The notes under the pieces: generated by a model
Databases searched by the model: none
What the model was told of the DNA's origin: nothing
What the model saw: only the letters and a program-made list of their open reading frames with translations
Assembly (NCBI RefSeq): GCF_002009425.1
Contig: NZ_CP019936.1
Coordinates: forward strand, 1,163,001 to 1,227,000
DNA: 64,000 bases
Direction of reading: 5' to 3'
DNA from: Thiosocius teredinicola
Lineage (GTDB): Bacteria; Pseudomonadota; Gammaproteobacteria; Chromatiales; Chromatiaceae
Translations under genes and position numbers: made by a program
Shown: one piece after another, positions 29,456 through 39,262 of the stretch
How the letters are laid out: the number at the start of each line of letters is the position of its first letter
How positions within the stretch are numbered: the first letter of the stretch is position 1

Positions 29456-30358
29456 CTAGCGCTTGCGGCCGATGATGTAGCGCGCCAATTGGCGCAGCGG
29501 ATCGGCCGTTTTGTCGAACCCGGCGATGTTGTCGAGCGCTTCGTCGATCAGCCGGGCCGCCATGTCGCGTGCGCCGTCGAGGCCGATCAGCGCCGGGTAG
29601 GTGGCTTTGTCTGTCGCGGCGTCTTTGCCGCGGGTTTTGCCCAGGACAGAGGTCTCGCCCTCGATATCCAGCACGTCGTCATGCACCTGGAACGCCAGGC
29701 CGATGCAGCGGGCGAAATGTTCGAGGCCGGCAAGCCGGTCGTCGTGCGAGGCACCGGCCGCATAGGCGCCGAGGCGCACGCTGGCAACGATCAAAGCGCC
29801 CGTTTTGTGGATGTGCAGCGCTTCCAGCTGGGCCAGATCGATCTCCTTGCCGGTCGCCTCCATGTCGAGCGCCTGGCCACCGGCCATGCCGCGCGAACCG
29901 CTGGCATGAGACAGTTCGGCCAGCATGCGCAGCCGGTCGTGATGATCGACGCACAGGCTGTCGTCGTTGCACAACACCCTGAACGCCAGGGTCTGCAGTG
30001 CGTCGCCGGTCAGGATTGCGGTCGCCTCGTCGAAGGCTTTGTGGCAAGTGGCCCGGCCGCGCCGCAGGTCGTCGTCATCCATCGCCGGCAGGTCGTCGTG
30101 CACCAGCGAATAGGCGTGGATCAGTTCGACCGCGCAGGCCGCGCCGTCGAGGCATTCGGGCTGCGCGCCGAACGCCTGACCCGCGGCATACACCAGCACC
30201 GGGCGCACCCGCTTGCCGTCACCGAGTGTCGCGTAGCGCATCGCGCTGTGCAGCTTAGTGGGCTGTGTCGAATCGGGGGGCAGCCAGCTATCCAGTGCGC
30301 GTTCCACACGCACCCGGCAATCGCCGAGAAAGACCTGGAAAGCCGGATCAAGCGTCAT
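29456..30358 (-). CDS. ispA: Farnesyl diphosphate synthase
   Basis: 300-residue short-chain trans-prenyl synthase (GPP and FPP). The first aspartate-rich motif is VHDDLPAMDDDDLRRG and the second is LAFQVHDDVLDIEG. GDGKRVRPVLVYAAG binds IPP. The start overlaps xseB by 11 bases, the usual xseB-ispA pair; dxs, which often follows, is absent here. Confidence 0.96.
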   Translation of the reverse strand: MTLDPAFQVFLGDCRVRVERALDSWLPPDSTQPTKLHSAMRYATLGDGKRVRPVLVYAAGQAFGAQPECLDGAACAVELIHAYSLVHDDLPAMDDDDLRRGRATCHKAFDEATAILTGDALQTLAFRVLCNDDSLCVDHHDRLRMLAELSHASGSRGMAGGQALDMEATGKEIDLAQLEALHIHKTGALIVASVRLGAYAAGASHDDRLAGLEHFARCIGLAFQVHDDVLDIEGETSVLGKTRGKDAATDKATYPALIGLDGARDMAARLIDEALDNIAGFDKTADPLRQLARYIIGRKR

Positions 30359-30587
30359 TGTCGAACGGCTCGGTGGGCGCGTCGGGGGTATTGGCAGTGA
30401 GGATCTCGACCTTCTGCTCGGCCGCCTGCAGTGCCTGCTGGCAATGTTTTGTCAGCGCTATTCCGCGCTCAAAGGCGCCGAGCGACTCGTCGAGCGTCAT
30501 CTCGCCGCCCTCCATTTTTTCGACCAGGGCTTCGAGCTCTGCGAGCGATTCTTCGAACGATGCCGGTTCGGTTTTCTTCTTGCTCAT
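30348..30587 (-). CDS. xseB: Exodeoxyribonuclease VII small subunit
   Basis: 79 residues, mostly helical: SFEESLAELEALVEKMEGGE, LSLDESLGAFERG-like segment (TLDESLGAFERGIALTKHCQ), then QKVEIL. Partner of XseA, which is not in the window. ATG 30587 chosen over a frame that runs much further upstream. Confidence 0.95.
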   Translation of the reverse strand: MSKKKTEPASFEESLAELEALVEKMEGGEMTLDESLGAFERGIALTKHCQQALQAAEQKVEILTANTPDAPTEPFDNDA

Positions 30588-30684
30588 GCCGTTTCCTGTC
30601 AATGTGACTAAGCTAACGCAACGGAGCGTCCGGCGTAAACCCGACGGATGCAAGAAGGCGCCTTCGCGCGGTAAAATCGCCGCC

Positions 30685-31293
30685 ATGACAAATACACTCG
30701 GATTTCGATGGCTGGCCGCCGTTATTACCGTCGCCGGCTTCACCTGTTTAATGCCTATGAACGCCGCGGCGAAGGATCTCATCATCGATCCTTATTACGA
30801 ATACCGCGACGAAGTCAGCAAAGGCGAGTTCGAATACGACGACAGCCAGGACATCCCGTGGATCGAGAATGAGACGGAAGTGCTGGCGGTGCCGCAGCCG
30901 GACAATCTGAGCCAGATAAAGCTCGACCAGCTGCCGGAAGGCTTCACCCTGTTCATCGACAAATCGCGGATCGATGTCAACGAGAACGACGATGTGATCC
31001 GTGTCTGGTTGTGGATCCGTAGCCAGTCCGGTTCGGAAAGCGGAACCTTCGAAGGTTTTCGCTGTGCGACCGGTGAGAACAAGGTCTACGCCTACGCCAA
31101 TCCGCAGCGCGATCCGCCGGTCACCAAGGCCAAGCGGCCGCGTTGGCAGTTCGTCAACGCCAACCGCAACGGCAACTACCGCTTCGAACTGATGAAAGAC
31201 TATTTCTGCGGTATCCGCGGAACACGTACGGCAGGTGAGATTCGCGATTACCTGACCGGCGAGTTCCGCCGCGAATATTTCATGTCCCAGTAA
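30685..31293 (+). CDS. CNP1-like exported protein
   Basis: 202 residues with a signal peptide (MTNTLGFRWLAAVITVAGF... cleaved near MNAAA). The mature part DDSQDIPWIENETEVLAVPQ, FTLFIDKSRIDVNENDDVIR and YANPQRDPPVTKAKRPRW matches the CNP1 (cryptic neisserial protein 1) domain, of unknown function. Four cysteines at most are present, including EGFRCATG and KDYFCGIRG, which could form a disulfide. Divergent from xseB. Confidence 0.85.
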   Translation: MTNTLGFRWLAAVITVAGFTCLMPMNAAAKDLIIDPYYEYRDEVSKGEFEYDDSQDIPWIENETEVLAVPQPDNLSQIKLDQLPEGFTLFIDKSRIDVNENDDVIRVWLWIRSQSGSESGTFEGFRCATGENKVYAYANPQRDPPVTKAKRPRWQFVNANRNGNYRFELMKDYFCGIRGTRTAGEIRDYLTGEFRREYFMSQ

Positions 31294-33207
<1,914 letters not shown>

Positions 33208-33213
33208 TGGCGG

Positions 33214-33232
33214 GCGCCAAATCGGCGCTTTC
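33214..33232 (+). terminator. Weak intrinsic terminator after parE
   Basis: GCGCC-AAATC-GGCGC followed by TTTCT. Short stem and interrupted T-run, but positioned seven bases after the parE stop. Confidence 0.4.
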
Positions 33233-33321
33233 TGACCCGCCTCAAGCTATTAGGTCTAAACTTTTCCATCAGTAGCCGCTAATATTGCGATGCAATAAAT
33301 GCTGACTTGCGGGTTTGAAGG

Positions 33322-34380
33322 ATGAGTTTGCGACGTTACCTGGTCCTTGCGGGCGCCCTGTTGTCGGGGATCGGCAGCCCCGCGTTGCTGCTGGCCGCGC
33401 CCAACGGCCAAGCGTTGTATGAAGAACACTGCAGCGCCTGTCATCAGATGGAAGGCCAGGGCGGTATCGGTCTGCCGCTGATGAATGCCAAGCTCTCGGA
33501 TGTTTCCGACCTGTACCTGCGCAAAACCATCCGTCTGGGGCGCCCCGGCCGCGTGATGCCGGCCTTTCAGAAGATGAGCGACGCACAGGTCGATGCGATC
33601 GTGAAATTCCTGCGTGACAGCTCCGGTACGGTGGCGCGCACCTTCACCGACGAACCGGTCGTCGGTGACGCAGCCAATGGCGAAAAGCTCTACACCGAGA
33701 ACTGCGTGAAATGTCATGGCGAAGATGGCAGCGGTGAAGGCGAGGGTACCGGTGTGACGCTGTCGCGCGAGCGCACGTTCCTCGTCATGCCTGCCTCTAT
33801 CTCCAACAGCGGATTCCTGGCTTCGGCGTCGGATCAGATGATCAAGCAGGTGATCATCAATGGTCGCCGGCTCTCCGGCATGCCGTCGTTCGGCCATGAT
33901 CGATTGCAGGAATCCGAGATCAACGACCTGGTCGCCTATGTGCGCTCGTTCGAAGAACAGGAACGTCAGGTCGAGGCGCTCGACGAAGATGAACGTCCGA
34001 CCCATGTCTACGAGTCGCCGTACGACTTCGATACCACCGTGAGCAACGTCAAGGCTGCATTGACCGGTGCCAACTTCCGCATCTTCCCCGACCGCTACAT
34101 CGAGCAGGGCCTGGTCGATGAGTTCAGCATGAACACGCGCCAGGTTGGCGTGCGCTTCTGCAACTTCAACGTGATGTACGGCATGTTGAAGATCGAGCCG
34201 CGGCTCGGCACCGTGTTGCCCTGTCGAATCAGCATTCTGGAGCGCAAGGACGGCAGCGTTCTGCTCGTCGTGCCGAATCTGCGTGTCGTCTCGCGCTGGT
34301 TCAACAACGATGAACTGGTCGGCCTGTGGGACCGCATGGAAGAGACATTCACTGAGATCGTCGACGAGGTGACCCTATGA
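33322..34380 (+). CDS. Dihaem c-type cytochrome fused to a DUF302 domain
   Basis: 352 residues, exported (signal ends near LLLAAPNG). Two cytochrome c domains: CSACH with Met ligand in RVMPAFQKM, and CVKCH with GMPSFG. After the linker, residues about 225-350 are a DUF302 domain (DFDTTVSNVKAALTGANFRI...NFNVMYGMLKIEPRLGTVLPCRISILERKDG). DUF302 proteins are found with oxidoreductases and sulfur metabolism genes; their ligand is unknown. The last four bases overlap the next gene, which is DUF302-like as well. Confidence 0.88.
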   Translation: MSLRRYLVLAGALLSGIGSPALLLAAPNGQALYEEHCSACHQMEGQGGIGLPLMNAKLSDVSDLYLRKTIRLGRPGRVMPAFQKMSDAQVDAIVKFLRDSSGTVARTFTDEPVVGDAANGEKLYTENCVKCHGEDGSGEGEGTGVTLSRERTFLVMPASISNSGFLASASDQMIKQVIINGRRLSGMPSFGHDRLQESEINDLVAYVRSFEEQERQVEALDEDERPTHVYESPYDFDTTVSNVKAALTGANFRIFPDRYIEQGLVDEFSMNTRQVGVRFCNFNVMYGMLKIEPRLGTVLPCRISILERKDGSVLLVVPNLRVVSRWFNNDELVGLWDRMEETFTEIVDEVTL

Positions 34381-34859
34381 TCCGTCGCCTGAGTTTCGTT
34401 TGCTTATTGCTTGGCGCATTGTTCATTCCTGCGATTGCGCAGGCGGACAATATGCTGATGGGTCGGATGCCGCTACGTGCCGAGATCGTTCTTGAATACC
34501 TCAAAGAGAGTATCGAGGAACACGGCTACACGATCGCGCATCTGCAACTGTGCGACGGCGGCATGAAAGATTTCGGCTACAAGTCGGACTTCTATCGCGT
34601 CGTGTTTTTCGGTAAGGCCGATGAGGTGCGACACCTCACTGAGAAATACCCGGAAATCGTGTCGTACCTGCCGTTGAAGATGGCGGTGATCGCCGAAAAA
34701 GATGAAACACTGCTGGCGATCATGAACCCGGAGGCGCTCGCGCCTTACTTCCCCGGTCAGGAGATGCAGATCCAATTGGGTCGTTGGCACAGCGATCTCG
34801 TCAGTATCTTCGACGAAGTCCGTCGCGAGACCGCCCAGCACAAACCGATCGGCCAATAG
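34377..34859 (+). CDS. Exported DUF302-like protein
   Basis: 160 residues. Signal peptide MIRRLSFVCLLLGALFIPAIAQA, then LRAEIVLEYLKESIEEHGYT (the helix seen in DUF302), YRVVFFGKADEVRHLTEKYP, YLPLKMAVIAEKDETLLAIM and a C-terminal helix. It resembles the tail of the upstream cytochrome and overlaps it ATGA, so the two probably form one periplasmic assembly. No haem motif. Confidence 0.75.
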   Translation: MIRRLSFVCLLLGALFIPAIAQADNMLMGRMPLRAEIVLEYLKESIEEHGYTIAHLQLCDGGMKDFGYKSDFYRVVFFGKADEVRHLTEKYPEIVSYLPLKMAVIAEKDETLLAIMNPEALAPYFPGQEMQIQLGRWHSDLVSIFDEVRRETAQHKPIGQ

Positions 34860-35060
34860 ACCTCTGCCGTACGCCATCCCCCGGCGCTCGCAATGAGCGC
34901 CCGCAGCCGCCTTGGTTGCTGTTTTGACGCTTTGTCCTAATATTTCTGAGGGATTTCGTTAACAAGTCTGGCGAGAGGGGAGCGACAAGCGTGGGCGCGC
35001 GACGGTTACCAACAGGCACACGGGTGTGCCGGTCGAGCTGACGGCCACCGCGCAGTCATC

Positions 35061-35501
35061 GTGTTTATACCTTCAATCAACGCCCGACTGCCTGCCATCC
35101 TCGGCCTGTTCCTGACGATAGGCTGTTCATCCTGCGTGGTCGCTGAACCCGTCGCCATCGCCAATTCGTCTGTTGGTTTGGATGCCGTGTCGCTGAATAC
35201 CGCGCGCCTGGTGTTCAGTCACCAGCTCGCACAATGGCCAAACGGTACCGAGGTACGCGTTTTTGTGCTGCCCGATAATCATAATGTTCACCGGACGTTC
35301 GCCAAACACACCCTGAGTCTGTATCCACGACAGCTCCGGCGGGTTTGGGATCGCCAGGTGTACACGGGTACCGGACAGGCGCCGGAAACGGTCGCCAATG
35401 AGCAAGAGATGTTATACAGGATTGCCACAACGCCAGGTGCCGTCGGGTACCTGTCGAGCGAGATGATCGATGAAACGGTACACAAACTTTCTGTTCGCTA
35501 G
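35061..35501 (+). CDS. Periplasmic phosphate-binding (PstS/SphX)-like protein
   Basis: 146 residues from GTG 35061. Hydrophobic leader FIPSINARLPAILGLFLTIG with CSSC, possibly a lipobox-like site. The mature part LNTARLVFSHQLAQWPNGTEVRVFVLP and YRIATTPGAVGYLSSEMI resembles the small, one-domain PBP-like proteins of the PstS superfamily. No ABC permease genes are nearby. It overlaps the porin gene by 32 bases and heads a three-gene unit, so it may present a ligand signal to the GGDEF-EAL protein rather than transport. Confidence 0.65.
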   Translation: MFIPSINARLPAILGLFLTIGCSSCVVAEPVAIANSSVGLDAVSLNTARLVFSHQLAQWPNGTEVRVFVLPDNHNVHRTFAKHTLSLYPRQLRRVWDRQVYTGTGQAPETVANEQEMLYRIATTPGAVGYLSSEMIDETVHKLSVR

Positions 35502-36690
35502 GGCTGTGCTCGGGCTCACCATCGCCTCGGTGTTGGCCGGCGTGCCCGCGGCGTGGGCGGAAGGCAGTACGGCCAAGGACGACATCCAGGTACACGGTTT
35601 CATTACGCAAGGCTACGTCGATACCAGCGACAACAGTTTCTTCGGCGACAGCGAGGACGGCAGTTTCGAATTCACCGAGATAGGGATCAATGCATCGTAC
35701 AAGGTCACGCCATCGCTGCTGCTGTCCGGCCAATTGCTGTCGCGTCGTGCCGGTGACATGTATGATGGTTCGCCAACGGTTGACTACGCGTTGATCGACT
35801 GGAATTTCGAGAATACCGAAGACCACTCGTACGGCGTGTTGGTCGGTCGGGTCAAGAACACCCTCGGCCTGTACAATGAGACCCGCGATGTGGCGTTTAC
35901 GCGGCCGAGCATCTTTCTACCGCAGCAGGTCTATTTCGACGCGGTGCGTAACTTGTTCCTGTCGTCGGACAGTGTGCACCTGTACGGCAAGTGGCATACC
36001 GACCTCGGGCAGTTGCACGTAAACGTCGGTGTGGGCCAGGGGTCGGTCGACAAGAACGTCGAGATCTCCTATCTGGGCACCGACTTCGGGGGAGAACTGG
36101 AACCGCGCGGCGCATCGTACCTGGCCAGTGCGATGTTCGAGTCGGCCAGCGGCAGCTGGCGGTTTGGCGTGAGTGCCGCCAAGAGCAAGATGGAGTTCGA
36201 TCGCGACCGATTCGATCCGATCGGGTCGGGTGATCTGGATTTCCTGTATTGGGTGGTTTCCGCTCAATACAACGCCGAGCGCTGGAGCCTGACGGCCGAA
36301 TACATGGAAGAGCCGGTGGATTTCGATAATTTCGGTCCACCGCTGGATCTCAAAGACAGTACCGTCCAGGGGTACTATCTGCAAGGGAGCTATCTGATAC
36401 GTGATGATCTGGAGTGGGTGGTCCGCTACAGTGAAGGATACAGTGCAAAGGACGATCACCGTGGCCGCGAACAGTCAGCACTTTCCGGAGGCTTGTTGCC
36501 GCCGTCCAACTTCTTTCAAAAGGATTGGATGGTTGGATTGCGCTGGGATGTCACACCCAGCTTCATGCTGCGTGCCGAGTATCAATGGAGTGACGGTACC
36601 TGGACATTATCGACCAGAGAGAATCCCGACCCGCTGGCCAGAGACCGCGATTGGGAGATGTTTTCGTTCCTCGCCTCGTATCGCTTTTGA
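35470..36690 (+). CDS. Outer membrane porin-like protein
   Basis: 406 residues. Signal peptide ends at VPAAWA-EGSTAKDD. The rest shows alternating beta-barrel strands (VHGFITQGYVDTSDNSFFGD, YALIDWNFENTEDHSYGVLV) and ends in SFLASYRF, the terminal aromatic expected for outer membrane insertion. The selectivity is not known. Its start lies inside the end of the upstream gene, so coupled translation is likely. Confidence 0.85.
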   Translation: MKRYTNFLFARAVLGLTIASVLAGVPAAWAEGSTAKDDIQVHGFITQGYVDTSDNSFFGDSEDGSFEFTEIGINASYKVTPSLLLSGQLLSRRAGDMYDGSPTVDYALIDWNFENTEDHSYGVLVGRVKNTLGLYNETRDVAFTRPSIFLPQQVYFDAVRNLFLSSDSVHLYGKWHTDLGQLHVNVGVGQGSVDKNVEISYLGTDFGGELEPRGASYLASAMFESASGSWRFGVSAAKSKMEFDRDRFDPIGSGDLDFLYWVVSAQYNAERWSLTAEYMEEPVDFDNFGPPLDLKDSTVQGYYLQGSYLIRDDLEWVVRYSEGYSAKDDHRGREQSALSGGLLPPSNFFQKDWMVGLRWDVTPSFMLRAEYQWSDGTWTLSTRENPDPLARDRDWEMFSFLASYRF

Positions 36691-36702
36691 ACGGGATCGC
36701 TG

Positions 36703-39147
36703 ATGGACGAACAACGCGAGGAGCGTCCGCAGAAGACGCCACGTTTTGTCAGCCTGAAGTGGAAAGTGGGCATCGTTGTCAGCGTGGTGCTCATCGTCGT
36801 CAATTCGCTGATCATCTACGTCGCCTACCGTCAGTCGAACGAACAGTTCTTTCAGCAGAAGCGTGACCTGCTGCATCAGCAGCAGCGAACCATCTCCGGT
36901 TTGCTACAGCGTGACTATGATTTGCTGACCAGCTTCGCCAGCTTTATTCCACTGCTCGGCGATCATTCGCAGGCGGCCAGCGAAGACGAACGCTTGCGTG
37001 CCGTTCTCGACCGCCATAGCGCTTTGTTGGGTCTGGAGTGGGGCATCACTTCGCTGTCTTTCTTCGATAGCAGCACGCGGCTGCGTTATGCCTGGGCGAG
37101 CAACTATGATCGCGAAGGGCATGCGCGGCTCGCCCGGCAGGCCGCCGAAACAGACGCACCGGCCGGGCGTATCGACTGCACACAAAATTGCGTGCTGACA
37201 CTTGCCGTACCGCAACTCGAAGGCGCATTGCGCGGCGGTGTGTTGGTGTTGAGCCGTTCGATCGCCGACGGCATCCTGCACTTTCAGCGACTGTCGGGTT
37301 CCGAGGTCGCCGTGCTGGTACAGCAGCCAAGGCAGGCCGACTCTGCCGGGCAGAATCGGCAGCGTTATCTTGCACGCTGGCAGGTCGCGGTGCCGGCACT
37401 GTCGCACCCGGCCATCACCTACGATGTGCTGCAGTTGCTCCAGCAACGTTATACCTTCGACGAACTGACCGACGAGACGGTGTTTGTCCAGCTCCGCAAC
37501 CAGTGGTTTGCCTGTCTGCTCGGCCATGACCGGGCGGCCGGCGAGGGCACGGCGTTTCTGGTGGTCAGTCCGATCAGCAACGACCTGGCGCAACTCGATC
37601 AGGCCAATCGCATCATCGTGATTGCCGGTGTGTTTGGTCTGATCGCGACCGGTGCGATCCTGATGCTGTTCCTGTGGAAGCCGATGAACCGCATCCGCCA
37701 GCTGGTTACCGCATTGCCTGCACTCGGACGAAGCAAGTTCGAAGCGTTGCGCGATGCCTTGCCGGTGCGCAGCGGCAACATCGTCGCCGACGAGATCGAT
37801 GTGGTGGTGGACTCGGTACAGCATCTTGCCGACGATCTGGAAACCGCGCTCGAGGCGCGTACCGAGGCCGAGCAGAACCTCGTGTGGCTGGCGGATCACG
37901 ATCCGCTGACCAACCTGTTCAACCGCCGGCGGTTCCAGGAGATCTTCGATCGTATCCTGGCGCTCGGCGTGCGCTATCAGCGCACCGGCGCCTTGCTGTT
38001 TCTCGACCTCGACCAGTTCAAGTTCGTCAACGACCTGAGTGGCCACCAAGCCGGTGATGCCTTGTTGTTGCTGGTGTCGAGCGCCCTGCGCGATACGGTA
38101 CGCCACTCCGACATCCTGGCCCGCCTCGGCGGTGATGAATTCGCCCTGGTGCTGCCGGAAAGCGGCGCCGAAGAAGCGATCTACATGGCGAACAAGTTGC
38201 AGCATGAGATGAAGCTGCTCGATTTTTCGTCCAGCGGCCGGATGCACAAAGTGAGCTGCAGTATCGGTATCACCTTGTTTCCCGATCACGGCAAGAACCT
38301 GAACGATCTGCTGGCCAACGCCGACATGGCGATGTATCAGGCCAAGGAGGCCGGCGGCGGTCGCTGGCATATGTACTCGCCCGATGAGCTCGCCAAGGAA
38401 CTGCTGGCGTCGCGGGCGAAGTGGCGTGAACGCATCAACCAAGCTTTGATCGAGGATGCATTCGAACTGCATTACCAGCCGATCTACGATATTCGTGAAC
38501 ATCGGGTCACGCGCTATGAAACGCTGGTGCGCATGCGCGACACCAAGGGCGATCTGGTCTTCCCCGACAACTTCATTCCGGTCGCCGAGCAGTCCGGCCA
38601 GATCCACGAGATCGACCGTTGGGTTATTCGCAAAGCCATCGACCGCATCACCGAGAACACCAAGCTGTCGCTGGCGGTCAACCTGTCGGGCCGCGTGCTC
38701 GATGATCCTTCGCTGCTGGTCTGGTTCCAGCGACAGCTTCAGGAAAGCCGCATCGATCCATCCAACCTGATCGTCGAAATCACCGAAACCGCAGCGGTGG
38801 CCAATGTGCAGGATGCGATTTCGTTCATGCGCGAGATCAAGGCATTGGGCTGCCGTTTCGCGCTCGATGATTTCGGCAGCGGTTTCTCCTCGTTTGCCTA
38901 TCTGAAGCAGCTGCCGGTCGACATCGTCAAGATCGATGGCGCCTTCATTCAGAACCTCAAGAGCAGTGAAGAAGACCAGCTGTTCGTCAAGGCGTTGACC
39001 GATGTGGCGAAGGGGCTGGGCAAGGTGACGGTGGCCGAGTTTGTCGAAGATCTCGATACCTTGATCCTGCTCGAGGCATTCGGTGTCGATTTCGCCCAGG
39101 GTTACCACATAGGCCGGCCGTCGCCTGAGATGGCTGTCGTGCTGTGA
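36703..39147 (+). CDS. Membrane-bound GGDEF-EAL protein with periplasmic sensor
   Basis: 814 residues. TM1 at about 22-45, a periplasmic sensor to about 300, TM2 (IIVIAGVFGLIATGAILMLF), then a short HAMP-like linker. The GGDEF domain has LARLGGDEFALVLPES with an I-site RHSD five residues ahead, so it is probably catalytic and inhibited by c-di-GMP. In the EAL domain the signature is YETLVRM, with NLSGR, EITET, ALDDFGSGFSS and VKIDGAF, so metal ligands are mostly kept. It could make or break c-di-GMP. It follows the porin by 12 bases, in one operon with the phosphate-binding-like protein. Confidence 0.9.
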   Translation: MDEQREERPQKTPRFVSLKWKVGIVVSVVLIVVNSLIIYVAYRQSNEQFFQQKRDLLHQQQRTISGLLQRDYDLLTSFASFIPLLGDHSQAASEDERLRAVLDRHSALLGLEWGITSLSFFDSSTRLRYAWASNYDREGHARLARQAAETDAPAGRIDCTQNCVLTLAVPQLEGALRGGVLVLSRSIADGILHFQRLSGSEVAVLVQQPRQADSAGQNRQRYLARWQVAVPALSHPAITYDVLQLLQQRYTFDELTDETVFVQLRNQWFACLLGHDRAAGEGTAFLVVSPISNDLAQLDQANRIIVIAGVFGLIATGAILMLFLWKPMNRIRQLVTALPALGRSKFEALRDALPVRSGNIVADEIDVVVDSVQHLADDLETALEARTEAEQNLVWLADHDPLTNLFNRRRFQEIFDRILALGVRYQRTGALLFLDLDQFKFVNDLSGHQAGDALLLLVSSALRDTVRHSDILARLGGDEFALVLPESGAEEAIYMANKLQHEMKLLDFSSSGRMHKVSCSIGITLFPDHGKNLNDLLANADMAMYQAKEAGGGRWHMYSPDELAKELLASRAKWRERINQALIEDAFELHYQPIYDIREHRVTRYETLVRMRDTKGDLVFPDNFIPVAEQSGQIHEIDRWVIRKAIDRITENTKLSLAVNLSGRVLDDPSLLVWFQRQLQESRIDPSNLIVEITETAAVANVQDAISFMREIKALGCRFALDDFGSGFSSFAYLKQLPVDIVKIDGAFIQNLKSSEEDQLFVKALTDVAKGLGKVTVAEFVEDLDTLILLEAFGVDFAQGYHIGRPSPEMAVVL

Positions 39148-39262
39148 AATTTGCTTACCGGCGTGCGCGCGCTGGTGCACATGTCGCGGCACCGTTGCCG
39201 TACAGCGACTGCCTGCCTGATGTCCGACCATCACGTTTAATGCCACGATCACAGTAAACGCC

